Assembly (NCBI GenBank): GCA_003586115.2
Contig: QVOM02000126.1
Coordinates: 9,828,230 to 9,892,229, forward strand
Direction: 5' to 3'
From: Salvator merianae
Taxonomy: Eukaryota > Chordata > Lepidosauria > Squamata > Teiidae
Length of the DNA stretch: 64,000 bases
The notes beneath the pieces were generated by a model. The model was not told the origin of the DNA, searched no databases, and worked only from the letters and a program-made list of their open reading frames with translations. Shown piece by piece: positions 43,060 through 53,810 of this stretch; the stretch's first letter is position 1, and each line of letters begins with the position of its first letter. The position numbers were made by a program, and so were the translations under genes.

Positions 43060-44012
43060 AAACACCTGTTTCCCCAGAAGTACTTCATCATCCTTTTGCT
43101 ACGCAATGGAGCCACACTCAACAGAGGGGGCCCCACCAGGATGCCACACGAGTACCACTGCTTTTAGCAAGTGCAGACACAGCTCGCATCAAAGTGGGTG
43201 CAAACTTTGCGCAGCCTGTGCTTGACATTCACAAGGCGCTGGGTGCTGTTTTCCCAGTGTTGGTTCAAAGTTCCCACGATGCAGTTCTGCAAAGCGTCCC
43301 TGAAATTCAGGAAAAGAAAATGAGGACCCCTTGAAGACAACCTTTCCAAGCCATGTGTGGGTTTGAGCATGAAAGGGCCTGATAATTCTATGGGATCAGG
43401 CCAAGGAACAAAACGTCACTGCACAAACGGCCACAAGAAACCATGGGTACCTCAGCAACAGATGTAAAAGCATGAAAGGAATCTTTGAGCTTTGACGTGG
43501 CCTTGTAAACAGTCACTGGTGGTTCAATCGGCCTCATTTCACTTGAGGACTGAGTAATAGTCTTAATTATTTTGACATGCAACTCCTACTCAGATGGGTT
43601 TTCCCTCCTCCACCCCACACGCGCATAGATGCTGATAATGAGCGAGGAATAAATGGAAAGGAAGGAACAAATTGAAATAAGAGCTTGTCGGCCCAAATGA
43701 AAGAATGCATCTATTATGGAATAAAATCTCTTTTAGGAGCTATTAGAATGCATTAGAAATAGTCAGAGACTTCTGCCTCGCAGTTACATTGCAAAAGCCG
43801 CACATATAATAGCTGCGCCTGAGCGCACTGCGGCGACAGTCAATATTGTGCCTCCCAAGCCAGCGCTCAGTTATTCTTTACGAAACTCATGCATTTTGTG
43901 AGAGATCAAAAGATTTACATATCCTATGGAGTGCTTTAGGGAAGAGCTTGCTGTGCACTTTAAATGCACAATGTTCCGCAGCCATTTAAATACAGATTTC
44001 ATTTCTCTCTTA
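43060..44012. other. Unassigned stretch, candidate conserved non-coding DNA
   Basis: 43660-43960 is unique-looking, with balanced composition, no repeat signature, and A/T-rich motif clusters (TTATGGAATAAAATCTC, GAATGCATTAGAAATAG). Such sequence is often a conserved enhancer-like element in vertebrates, but I have no alignment to show conservation. Confidence 0.35.
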
Positions 44013-44586
44013 GAGGGGGAAAAGGAGGAGGAGGAGGTGGAGGGGAAGAAGAAGAGGAAGAGGAAGTGAAGGGAGAAGAAGGAGAGGAAGAAGAAGAGGA
44101 AGGAGAAAGAGAGGAAGAAGAGAAAGAGGAAGAAGAAGAGGAAGAGGTAGAGGAAGGAGGAGGAGAGGAGACAGAGGAAGAAGAGAAAGAAATGGAAGAG
44201 GAAGAAGAAGGAGAGGGAGAAGAAGAGGAAGTGGAAGAGGAAGGAGGAGAGGAAAGAGAGGAAGAAGAGGAAGAAATGGAAGAGGAAGAAGAAGGAGAGG
44301 GAGAAGAAGAGGAAGTGGAAGAGGAAGGAGGAGAGGAAAGAGAGGAAGAAGAGGAAGAAGAGGGAGAGGAAGGAGAGGAAGAGAAAGGAGAGGAAGAGGA
44401 GGAAGAAGAAGAGGAAGCAGAAGAGGAAGAAGGAGGAGAGGAGAGAGAGGAAGAAGAGGAAGAGGAAGAAGTGGAAGAAGGAGATGAAGAGGAGGAAGAA
44501 GAAGGAGAGGAAGAAGAAGAGGAAGGAGGAGAGGAAGAAGAGGGAGAGGAAGGAGAAGGAGAGGAAGAAGTGGAAGAGGAAAAAGA
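44013..44586 (+). repeat. GAGGAA polypurine tract, about 570 bp
   Basis: Almost uninterrupted purines on the plus strand with irregular GAGGAAGAA units. A higher-order repeat is visible: GAGAAGAAGAGGAAGTGGAA recurs at about 44218 and 44300. Glu-rich (plus strand) and Ser/Pro-rich (minus strand) frames are artefacts of the repeat. Confidence 0.95.
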
Positions 44587-45337
44587 CAAGACCAAATACT
44601 GTTTTTTTAAATTTCCTCCACCACCACGAAGCAGCAAAACACATTCTTCCTTTTTGGGGGGAAACAATTATATAATTTAATTGTACTGTCATTAGCTTTT
44701 GCTATGCACAGCATGAAAACACACACTGAGTTCCTAAAAGCACTGCAAACAAGTGGAATACTGTTAAATGCTAAGTAAGTAATAATATGTGAAAAATAAG
44801 TGAATAGCAAAACAGAGTTGCAGAGGGAGGGACGTAATGCTGGCTTTAATGTGTAAACAATGCCCTGCTGGATGAAAGCCGGGGCCCATCTCGTCCAGCA
44901 GCCCGTTCACACTTGAAAATGGCGCCCACGAGCAGGACCTGAGCACATCTGGAGGATGGCGGTTTGAGATTCATGCCGCCACCTACCAATGAAGTTTCTA
45001 GATTGGCTACAAAAGAAAACTGTAATAAAACTGCAAGAGAGCTTTCAGGGGGTTTTCTAGGCCAAAGTCCTACAGTGCAGTGAATAAGGCATTTTCGCTG
45101 AGGTCAGCAAATTGTGCTTTACAGTGCCACGCCATCCAAAATGTAAAGCCAGCAGGTAAAGATGCATCTAGGGTAAGTGAAGGTACGGCCACTATTTCTG
45201 CTCCACCCAGGCATCCACAAAAGTGACCGCAGTTGTCCATTGCATTCATAAGGTCCATATACATGAGATTAGCAGATGCCTATGGTTGATATCCATGGGA
45301 TTCACATAGTCACAACCTGGAACGGTCAGGACATTCT
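44587..45337. other. Unassigned stretch
   Basis: 44865-44905 (GCCCTGCTGGATGAAAGCC, CATCTCGTCCAGCAG) is a short relative of the CR1 3' UTR. The rest is unassigned. Confidence 0.4.
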
Positions 45338-45816
45338 GGACCTGTTCACACTTTGTGAGAGGAACGTTTCTGTCCACTCGCTAGTCAGGTGCATTCACAA
45401 TTTCAGATGGAGTCAGCTGCCTTGAAGCTCACCCAAGCCCACCTGATGCCTACCTGAAGCTGAGTGGCACTGGTGAAGTAAATTGCAGTCTGGAATCTGA
45501 CTTGTGCAATCAGATGTAGATCAGGGGAGCAGCATTCACACTACTCCTGGGTTTAAAATGGTGGCGGGAAGAGGCCGGCTTCAGAATATAGCTCTATGGT
45601 TTCAGAATATAGCTCTATGGTTTCAGAATATAACTCTATGGTTTCGGAAGCAGCTCCCTGACTAGTGCATTCCCATTCGCACTGCTCCCCCTGCTGATCA
45701 GCTCACTGATCAGTTCCATTGCTGACAAGTGCAAATGGCACCCACCAGACTCTATCCTGACCGGCCTGAATCCAGCTAATTAGTACATTCTGCTCTGGTA
45801 AAGTGCGAAAATGCCC
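45338..45816. mobile_element. GGGCC-TIR MITE, 479 bp, perfect 3-bp TSD
   Basis: Left end GGACCTGTTCACACTTTGTG, right end GTAAAGTGCGAAAATGCCC. TCT flanks both sides (45335-45337 and 45817-45819). Three GCTCTATGGTTTCAGAATAT-like units lie at about 45590-45650. Sister of 7707-8195. Confidence 0.9.
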
Positions 45817-46636
45817 TCTGTGAGAACAGAACTATGTTTTATAACCATCTGAGTTTAGTGCACTTGAAACTGCCCATTACAAGTCATAAGGTTCTGAACT
45901 TGGAACATCCATCCACCAGTAACACCCAGCACCTAGTGAGTGTATTAGAAGCATTCCTCGCCTTTAGGCTCTAGCTACACACAAGTTGTTTATAGCTCTA
46001 GAATCTGCTAAAATAATGTGATCCACTTTCATTCCATTAGAGGGCTGATCACAAGTAAATAGTTCCAGCAGGATGGAATGTGCATTTGTCCTTAACACGC
46101 AAAAAAAGATATTGTAATGCTCCCATCATGGTTTGTCCTGCCCAAAATTAGCCAACTAATTCATGACATATGGTCATCGATCAATACTTGTCTCTGAGGT
46201 TTTCTTGAATATGCAACTCAAGCGCAAAAGCAACCAGTTTCCCCATGAATCTCCACCTCTGGTCCTACGTTGCCTGCACAACCTGTTCCTACTCATGTAT
46301 TTGTTTTACTAGCACTACAGTGCAAAAGCAGCCTGTTTTCCATAGGAATCTCCCCTCTGTGGCTGCACAATCCTCTCCCGTCTGTCTACTTGTTTTATTA
46401 GCATTATAGCTCCAACCCAGCCTGTGCTGTGACTGGATGCAGAGTTGTCAATGATGCCTTCAGATCTTCCCCTGCAACTTCCATTGACAACCAGGAAATC
46501 GTGGGAATTTCTGCACACGCATATAAGCAAAATGGAACAAAAGACTCCCCCCAAAATAACGGAATATTGTACAACGTAAATATTGCAGGACAGCAATCAT
46601 ATATCAATTTTTAATGTGATCTGCCCATAGTGATTT
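45817..46636. other. Unassigned stretch
   Basis: About 820 bp, no recognised repeat or gene. Confidence 0.4.
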
Positions 46637-47999
46637 CATTTATTTACGTATTTATTTTTATTCCACCCTGTACAGAAAGGTCTCAGGGTTGGTTACCACT
46701 GAAAAAACAAATTAAAAAGAACCCACTAAAAACAATAGCAATGCCTGAAAGCTGGGACAGAAACTGTTCCTCAGCCAAAGGCCAGGGTGAAAAGGTGGGG
46801 TTTTGCCAGTCTTCTAAATGTCTATAAAGAAGATGCCTGGTGCACCTCAGCAAGGAGACTGTTCCATAGCCTAGGGGCTACCACTGACAAGGCCCTATCC
46901 CTTGTATGCACCCTTTAGCTACCGAAGGTGATGGTACAACAAGGATGGTCTCATCTGCAGATCTTAAGGCACGGGCATGTTGATATGAGAGATGGTGTTC
47001 CTTTGGATATTTGGGCCCAAGCCATTTAGGACTTTTTAGGTCAGTTAACACTTTGAATTAGGCTCAGTAGCAAAGTGGCAGCCAGTGCCACTCATTTAAG
47101 GACTCTTGTAAGGACCAGTGTGAAGTACATCCAGCAGTACCAACTAGCAGTATCACTGCCGCAGTCTGCACCAGTTGCAGCTTCCACACAGTCTGGGAAG
47201 TTACCAGAGCATGGAGCACTGTGACCAGATCTTCTCTGTCCATAAAGAGTTGTAGCTGATGAACCAGCTGTATCTGGAAGTAGGCACTCTTGACCACCAC
47301 CTCCATCTGAACCTTGAGGCTGGGTAAGACCCAGCACACCGGTGGTCATTGGCACACCATCTGCTGGAACAACCCCATACTGGACCAGCAGCACCAATTC
47401 CCATGGCAATATGCAAGGTAACATCTGGCATGCACTCATACATTGCTATGGTGATCTGCACAGCCACGCTGCCACACCCACTCACCACGCTGCACCTGGA
47501 AGAAAGTGTGGAAGCAGCCATCCAGGAGCGATCCAGATGCTCCTGGTAAGCTCATGGGCTGCCTTTTAGCAGTCCACCACTGGATGGCTTCAAGGAACCC
47601 TGCGGCAACTTATGGTGAGTTGCCACAGCTCTCCCGTGTGGACAGGCCTCACCAGTAGTGTGCCAGCACTCATTAACAGGTGAGTGCCAACAGGCCTTAT
47701 GTCTCATTGCGGAGTCCAAGATAACCCTCAGATTTTGTACCTGTCCCTTTCAAGGCAATACAACCCCACCGAGAACCGCCTTGCTACTTCGCAGAGCTGA
47801 GGCCCTGTGACACACAGCATCTCCATTTTGTCTGGATTCAGCTTCAGTTTATATCCCCTCAGCCAATCCATGGCTCCCTCCAAGCACTTAAACTACCTAT
47901 CCTGATTCAGATAGCACAGAAAGATAGATCTGGGTGTTATCTGCATATTGATGACATGTCCCTCAAATCTCCTGATAACCCTCTGATGTTGTTGGAATT
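46637..47999 (-). mobile_element. L2-type LINE, RT core to 3' end, split by a MITE
   Basis: The minus strand carries, from upstream: a YADNTQIYLS block (reverse transcriptase motif C, about 47990-47930), LKLNPDKMEMLCV, then after the MITE at about 47345-47696 a SLKVQMEVV segment, AYFQIQLVHQLQLFMDREDL and VRKLQLVQ-like and LNEWHWLPLCY blocks, the C-terminal ALRSADE remnant, and a 3' end with AAATAAATGA-type repeats at 46637. The second catalytic aspartate of the usual ADD is Asn here, and stops and frameshifts are frequent. A dead, 5'-truncated copy. Confidence 0.88.
47345..47696. mobile_element. GGGCC-TIR MITE inserted in L2, left end lost
   Basis: The body has CATCTGCTGGAACAACCCC, CCATGGCAATATGCAAGG, GCCATCCAGGAGCGATCCAG and CTCACCAGTAGTGTG, and ends GAGTGCCAACAGGCC. 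It matches 16123-16498 in order. The left TIR is absent or eroded, so the exact left junction in L2 is uncertain. Confidence 0.72.
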
Positions 48000-48054
48000 A
48001 ATCCACTATATAACTGCATGCCGCCTTGGTCCAGTTTACCACAAGCTAGTACGC

Positions 48055-48237
48055 TGGAGAGGCTGTAACTCTGTGGTAATGCAAGCAGACAGTCTGATCA
48101 CCAGCCTCTCTCCAGAAGTAGGCAATGGCAAACCACTTTTGTATCCCTGCCAAGAAGACTGCATAGAGGTGACTGTGGAGGTGCCTATGCAGTCAACCAG
48201 GAGTCAGGCACAACTTGATAGAACACAATAACAATAA
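48055..48237 (+). repeat. tRNA-derived SINE with BovB-like tail
   Basis: Head GGCTGTAACTCTGTGGTAATG (A box), CCAGAAGTAGGCAATGGCAAACC body, CCAAGAAGACTGCAT, ending AGTCAGGCACAACTTGATAG and ACAATAACAATAA. The end resembles the AGTCGGAATCGACTTGATGGC tail of BovB-mobilised SINEs, so this SINE probably depended on BovB. Confidence 0.82.
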
Positions 48238-48730
48238 AGTACACCAGTGAACCTGTCTAAAAAGGTCCATGAGTAGTTTAGACCTAGACCAGATCAGAAC
48301 CCTCCTGATCTGGACTACAGCTGGAGCAGACGGAGCATACTAGGGGCCTGTTCACACTTGGTTGCTTGTGAACAGCTGTATTCTGCAGAGGCCTGAGCAA
48401 TCGGGAGTGTCTGCAGACACTCCAAGTCACTACTAGCTGTGGACAACTGAACCTACTTTCTGGTACAAATGCTGCAGGCCACAGTGGCTGCAGTCATGGT
48501 GGGCAGCATTCGCACTGTGAATGCCAGAAGCCCATTTCCGGGTTGTTCCACCCTTTGCAATGTGAATAGCTGCTGCACTGCGGGGATTGTTCCATCTTGG
48601 AATGTTCAAACATTTCAAGGTGGAAAGCATGAAAATGCCCTAGCAGGAGCTGGGGCCTCCCCTAAATTGGACTACCATGCAGAAGGGATCCCCTTCTAGA
48701 TCCAGTCTAGAGGTAAGTGTAGAAAGGTCC
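48238..48730. mobile_element. Family B MITE fragment split by a GGGCC-TIR MITE
   Basis: The right end reads GAGGTAAGTGTAGAAAGGTCC and the body has GATCAGAACCCTCCTGATCTGG. The left end is eroded. The middle (48344-48640) is a complete MITE. Confidence 0.68.
48344..48640. mobile_element. GGGCC-TIR MITE, 297 bp, perfect 3-bp TSD
   Basis: Left end GGGCCTGTTCACACTTGGTT, right end GGAAAGCATGAAAATGCCC. TAG flanks both sides (48341-48343 and 48641-48643). The smallest typical copy here; part of the centre is deleted. Confidence 0.88.
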
Positions 48731-48741
48731 TTAGACACATT

Positions 48742-49586
48742 GAGCCTGTTCGCACTTTGGCCTAGCAAGCATCAAGAATGCTTCCTAGCCAAGTACATCC
48801 ATACCTTGCGGGGGTCTGAGCAGTCAGGAGCGGGCTACAGCCAGTCCCGATCGCTGATACCTGTGGAGCACTAATTAGTGATAGTCACCTCCTGATAAGG
48901 CGCGTTCGCACCTACCTGGTGGTTATACTTCCAGACCAGCGCATCACATTGATCACACACACACACACGATCAGGCAGTCAGGCCAGATCGGGCCTGTGT
49001 GATCAGGCCATGTGATGTCCAATCGGCTGTATAATGCCCCAGTTGGGCCTGCATCCAATCCTTGCCATGGCAACAGTCAGGAAGTGGCCGGTCACTGGCA
49101 TGGCAACCGACAAGCCCACACAGTGGGGCATCCCAGAGTCTGATGGCACAGGCGTAATTGTACCTGTACACTCCTGCTTGCTACTTGGGCCTGCCAGTCA
49201 CCATGGCAGCGGCCAAATGCTTCCTGGCCGCTGCCATGGTGAGGATCAGGCACAGCTACTGGCTTTCGCACAATGAATGCTAGTAGTCAGCTTCAGGTGA
49301 GGTTAGCAGCCATGCAGTCCAGACAGTGGGCCTTTCTGCACTTGGACTTATTCCAGATCATATCTCAGAATAGGGACCTGCCATCTGCATGCTAGTGCAG
49401 ACTATGATAGGCCCTAGGCAAGACCTTTTATAGTTTGCATTAGCATGTGGATGGCAGGTCCCTATTCCAGGATATAATCCGCAATAAGGCCAAGTGCAGA
49501 AAGGGCCAGTGTCCACACCACATGGTCTATTCCACCTTAGAATGGGATAATTCTCCCATTTTGTGGTGGAAAGTGCAAAAAGGCCC
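48742..49586. mobile_element. Long-subfamily GGGCC-TIR MITE, perfect ATT TSD, holds a foldback MITE
   Basis: Left end GAGCCTGTTCGCACTTTGGC, right end GTGGAAAGTGCAAAAAGGCCC. ATT flanks both sides (48739-48741 and 49587-49589). The body shares CCTAGCAAGCATCAAG and GATCGGGCCTGTGTGATCAGGC with the 4148 copy. A 181-bp foldback sits at 49328-49508. Confidence 0.9.
49328..49508. mobile_element. 181-bp foldback MITE, perfect 3-bp TSD, nested
   Basis: Ends GGGCCTTTCTGCACTTGGAC and CAAGTGCAGAAAGGGCC. AGT flanks both sides (49325-49327 and 49509-49511); removing the element and one AGT restores a continuous outer MITE (AGACAGTGTCCACACC). Sister of 8605 and 53676. This proves the 3-bp TSD for the foldback family. 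Confidence 0.93.
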
Positions 49587-49589
49587 ATT

Positions 49590-50736
49590 ATGTACATCAA
49601 AGGCGAGCAGTGAATCGCCGTCCAGCCCTTCGTCTGTTCCATTGGGCCCCAGCTGTTACTGCCATCCACCTATTTAATTATCTCCTAGTCACCTCAGCCA
49701 GTTTCTGTCAACAACTTTGTAAGCAACTGAACTAGAGAGGAGTCTACTCTTGCAAGTGAAAGATTATTTCCTTGTTTGCGCGGAATGAAAAGCAAGAAAA
49801 ACGTCCCAAACAGAAAACCGACAGGGCCGGTTTGCTTCTAATTCATTGTGTGTTGCTGTCTGAAGGGAGCGAATGGAATCCCTCTTTAATGAGGCATTCC
49901 TCTGTTGTAATTAAACCTCGGTCTGTCTAAATATTGATCCTCACCAGACTTTATAAGGCAGAGCACGCAGCAGAGCCCATAGAGTCATCCACAAAGTGAA
50001 ATATGAGGGGGACATTTTCCCCCACCTCCCCATCCTTCTGGGGTTTTGTTTGGTTCGTTTTTTTGAAGAGAAAACTCAATAGAAACATGGCAGTAATCAA
50101 AGAGTCACCGTTATTTACAGCATCCAGACAAACAGCTAAGGACAACCTGGTTCTCTTGTTCTGCTCAACTTTAAACTTCAGACAGGGAACAGTTTCTTCT
50201 CCCCCCCGCCCCCAGAGCTGAGCTGACAGAGATGGGAGCAAGCAGGAAGAGGCTGACATTACAGCGAAACTGCTCTATTATCGAAGCGCTAAGATTAACC
50301 ACCACCTTGCAAGCCCAATTGAAGAACAGCCGCTGGTTCTTAGACCTGCACCTGCCAGGTAGAAATCTCACAGAGCGATACACATGGACGCTAATCCTAG
50401 CCTCAGGAGGCAAAGGATGCACTGAACTTCAGTGGGGGCGTTGCAGAAGGGGGGAAGGGGACGGAGGGCGTATTAGGACGAAGTGTTCCTGAAAGGGAGG
50501 CTCAAAAGGGTGTTCATCTTACACCCGGGGAAGGGGGAAGGACGCTGGGGTCCACAAAAACTCTGGCCTTGAAACAATTTGGGTGCCCTGGTCCACCCCC
50601 GCCAAGGCAATTATATTGATTTTTTTTAAAAAAGTTTCTGGCAGCGCACATTCCATAAAGAGATGTATCACATGATCCTATAAATTGGGGTAGCTTAACT
50701 GTATGGTTGGTTCTTGGCTCTAAGACAGGATTCTTG
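49590..50736. other. Unassigned stretch, candidate conserved non-coding DNA
   Basis: 49690-50060 has no repeat signature and a mixed composition, with motifs such as TTAATGAGGCATTCC and TGTAATTAAACC. It is a plausible conserved regulatory element, untested. 50200-50560 is G-rich and unassigned. Confidence 0.35.
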
Positions 50737-51013
50737 GGGCATTTCTACACTTACTGGATCTAGGAGCGCTCCAGCTGGTCCATGCCTACTGGGACAGTTC
50801 ACAGCTGGAGCGGTCCAGCTGTCCTGGGACAAGGCCATCTGCATGTGGGATGGATGTTCTGAGACAGCCCTTGGGCCGCACCCAAGCTTGTGTACCTGCC
50901 TTTGGACAGATGGGATCCACCAGACATACCACCCAAGTGCCCCTTTCCCCTACAGTGGGAATGGAGAGCTGATGTATTAACTTCCCCTCCTCTCATAACT
51001 GCCCCATAAGTGC
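50737..51013. mobile_element. Family B MITE fragment
   Basis: Left end GGGGCATTTCTACACTTACTGG, then GATCTAGGAGCGCTCCAGC and GGGACAGTTC blocks as in the 39.0 kb copy. The right terminus is not clear. Confidence 0.6.
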
Positions 51014-51770
51014 ACAGTGGGTAAGAGATTAGGTAAGAGTAAGTACTGCATTAGGTAAGAGATAAAGAGAAGATGTGCTTGTTTAAGAAAGTACGATGAT
51101 GGGAAGCCAGGAGGACCCTACAATCCGCAGTTTGAAGTTATGCTGTCCAATAAAAACTAGTGCATGTGATGCCTCTGGCTCTCCGGCACCTTTTTAAAAA
51201 ATATTCATTAAAACTGTTCAGAAACTTCCTTTTGCAATCAGAGCTAGGGGTGTAACTAAGTGGCCTGGGCACCTGACAAAAAAGAAAAGAAAAATGAGTC
51301 CTTCATACTGTACAGCCAACGCCACAAACGTACAAAGCCTGCACTAATAAATGAACACCAAGCTCAGCAGCCAGCCAGCCAAACACTCCAAAAAGGCCCT
51401 GCTCTGCTTCCTGAGCTCTTTGCACAATGCATAGCTTGCTTATCTTAGTTATGGCCCTCAGAGATCCTGCAACCTGACATTGTTTAATATTTTGGGATAG
51501 GAGGATTCAGAACAGAAAGGCAAGTAGGGCTTAACAGGGCCGCATCTTTAATGTTTCTTTCCCTCTCTAGTGGCTCCAGCAGCCTCGTCTCCCTCCGAAG
51601 TCATGCAGCTCGCCAAGCCTCTCTTGTGCCAACCTTCTCACCACCATCAAAACTTCCCAAGGTCAAGCTCTTTGCTTCCAGGATTTTAAGATGTGCAGGC
51701 TGAAGAAGCAGGAAGGTCAGCAAAGTGTTTGCAGGAGATAAAATTGTTGTTTGCTCTTGCCTGCATGTGG
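51014..51770. other. Unassigned stretch
   Basis: About 750 bp with no recognised gene or repeat. Confidence 0.4.
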
Positions 51771-51785
51771 GGGGAGGTACTTTAA

Positions 51786-52617
51786 GAAAAGAAGTAGAGG
51801 GAAGGAGGAAAAAAGGAAACAGGGACAGAGGAAGGAGGGAGGGAGGGAGGGAGGAGAGAGGGAGGGAGAGAGGAAGGAAAGAAAGAGGGAGGAGAAAAGA
51901 AAGAAGGAGGGAGGGAGTAAAGAAGGGGTAAGGGCGGAAGGAGGGAGGGAGGGAGGAAAGAAAGAAAGGGAGGGAGGGAGGAAAGAGAGAAGGAAGGAGG
52001 AAGGAAAGAGGGAGGGAGGAAAGAGAGAAGGAGGGAGGGAGCAAAGAAGGGGTGAAGGAGGAAGGAGGGAGGAAGGAAGGAAGGAAGGAAAGAAGGAAAG
52101 AAAGAGGGAGGTAAGAAAGAGAGAAGGAAGGAGGGAGGGAGCAAAGAGGGAGGGAGGAACGAGAGAAGGAAGGAGGGAGGCTGGAAGGAAAGAAAGAGGG
52201 AGGGAGGAAAGAGAGAAGGAAGGAGGGAGGAACGAAAGAAGGAAGGAGGGAGCAAAGAAGGGGGAGGGAGGAATGAGGGAAGGAGGGAGGGAGGAAAGAC
52301 AGAACGAGGGAGGAAGCAAAGAGGGAGGGAGGAATAAGAGAAGGAAGGAGGGAGGGAACAGAGAAGGGGGAGGGAGGAGGGGAGGAAGGAAAGAAAGGGA
52401 GGGAGGGAGGAAAGAGAAAGAAGGGGGAGGGAGGGAGGAGGGAGGGAGGAAGGAAGAAAACAAAGAGGGAGGGAGGAAAGAAAGAAGGAGGGAGGGAGGA
52501 AGCAAAGAAAGAGGGAGGAACAAAAGATGGAAAGAGGGAGGGAGGAAGGAAGGGAGGAAGGGAGGAAGGAAGGAAGGAAGGAAGGAAGGAAGGAAGGAAG
52601 GAAAGAAGGAAGGAGAG
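51786..52617 (+). repeat. GGGA/GGAA/GAAA polypurine tract, about 830 bp
   Basis: Irregular purine repeats built from GGGAGGGAGGAAAGA-type blocks, with GGAAGGAA at the 3' end. A longer unit of about 35-45 bp (GGAGGGAGGAAAGAGAGAAGG) recurs many times. Pyrimidines are rare. Reading frames over 300 codons on either strand are artefacts. Confidence 0.95.
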
Positions 52618-52745
52618 GCAGCACCCAGCAAATCCACAGGGGATACCGAGCCCCTTGGAGACATGCTTTCTCTGTGCGCCAGTGACTGCTGCAGTGCTGT
52701 CAGCTGACATTTAGGCCTTGCCTTTGCCTTTCTCCGAGGGCCAAG
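52618..52745. other. Unassigned spacer
   Basis: Short sequence between the purine tract and an L2 tail; no recognised feature. Confidence 0.4.
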
Positions 52746-52866
52746 GTGAGGCACACTGTTATCGCTTTTAGCGCGTTCATTTTACATTTTGTTTTTATTG
52801 CTGTAATCCGCCCTGAGACCTTTGGGTGTGGGGCGGGATAAAAAAGCAAACAAATAAATAAATAAG
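52746..52866 (+). repeat. L2-type LINE 3' tail
   Basis: TTGCTGTAATCCGCCCTGAG, TTTGGGTGTGGGGCGGGATA and AAATAAATAAATAAGG: a well-preserved L2 terminus. Confidence 0.78.
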
Positions 52867-53675
52867 GTGGGGAAGGGGAAGAATCCAGCCACCCTGAAGG
52901 ACTACGAGCTCGCCATCAGAGCTGTGGGCTTGGGGTGAACATCAGCGTTCGTGCCGAAGAATTCCCTGTGTTTGCAAGCTGGCAAGCTGAATGGAAACCC
53001 AGATAGTTGAAAGCGCGCCAGGCTGTCTGGCACATTGCTGTCTGGCACAGGGCCATCTTGGTAGCAGCTCCCGCTGCCGCTGGCTCCGGTACAGCTGTCT
53101 TTCTTCTTCCCGCTCTTCCCCAGGCAGCGACCGCTCCAACAGGTGTTTCCATAGACGCAAAATGGCTGCCAGCTTCTCCCTCTCTTCAATATTATCTCTG
53201 GAATACATTTTCCCCCCCGGCGCCGTTTGGGTCTGTTGCCCGGCAGCAATGCGAGACAAGAACGGCCGCCGTGGCATGCGTCCGGCAGGGAGCGAAGGGG
53301 GGGGGTAAAACTGAGCTGACCGTTGCGAAAGTAACCTCCGTTACAGCGAAAGTGAACATCAAAGCTTGTCAGCGCACAGCGATGCTTCCTGTCATAATTC
53401 AAATCCTCTTTAGTGAGAAGGAGCGAAAGGAAAGCGAGAGAAAGGGAGGACATGGCTCCCAAGGGAAAAACCCTCTTCCAAATTTGTTCCTCTCCCCTGG
53501 TCTAGAGCAAATACAAGGAGAACAAAACGGCTCCTTGGAATAACTTGCAGGACAGACGCATACCCTAAGAAGAAACAGAGAGGTTTGGAGAGTTGGTCAG
53601 GGGCAGTAATGGAACGACACCCCAGCAAATGCATTTCATTGTGGGTGTGTCCCCACACCCCCAGGGGGATATTTA
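52867..53675. other. Unassigned stretch, GC-moderate, long minus-strand frame
   Basis: A 186-codon minus-strand frame (53462-52902) and overlapping plus-strand frames exist, but no domain, signal peptide or splice context was recognised, so I do not call a gene. No repeat signature either. Confidence 0.35.
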
Positions 53676-53807
53676 GGCCCTTTCTGCATTGGGCCTTATT
53701 CGGATTATAACCCGGAATAGGGGTCTGTCATCCACATGCTGGTGCAGACTTTGGCAGGCCCCTATTCCAGGATATAACCTGGAAAAGGCCCCAGTGCAGA
53801 AAGGGCC
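53676..53807. mobile_element. 132-bp foldback MITE, perfect 3-bp TSD
   Basis: Ends GGCCCTTTCTGCATTGGGCC and CCAGTGCAGAAAGGGCC. TTA flanks both sides (53673-53675 and 53808-53810). Internally deleted relative to 8605 and 49328. Confidence 0.88.
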
Positions 53808-53810
53808 TTA

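Noticed and set aside
43964..44680. Long Glu-rich open reading frame (and Ser/Pro-rich frame on the other strand)
   Set aside because: It is the translation of a polypurine repeat; codon content follows the repeat and no domain is present.
51601..52754. Open frames over 300 codons on both strands
   Set aside because: Both are translations of the GGGA/GGAA tract.
52902..53462. 186-codon minus-strand frame as a host exon or gene
   Set aside because: No domain or signal recognised, overlapping frames of similar length on both strands, and no splice context I could support.
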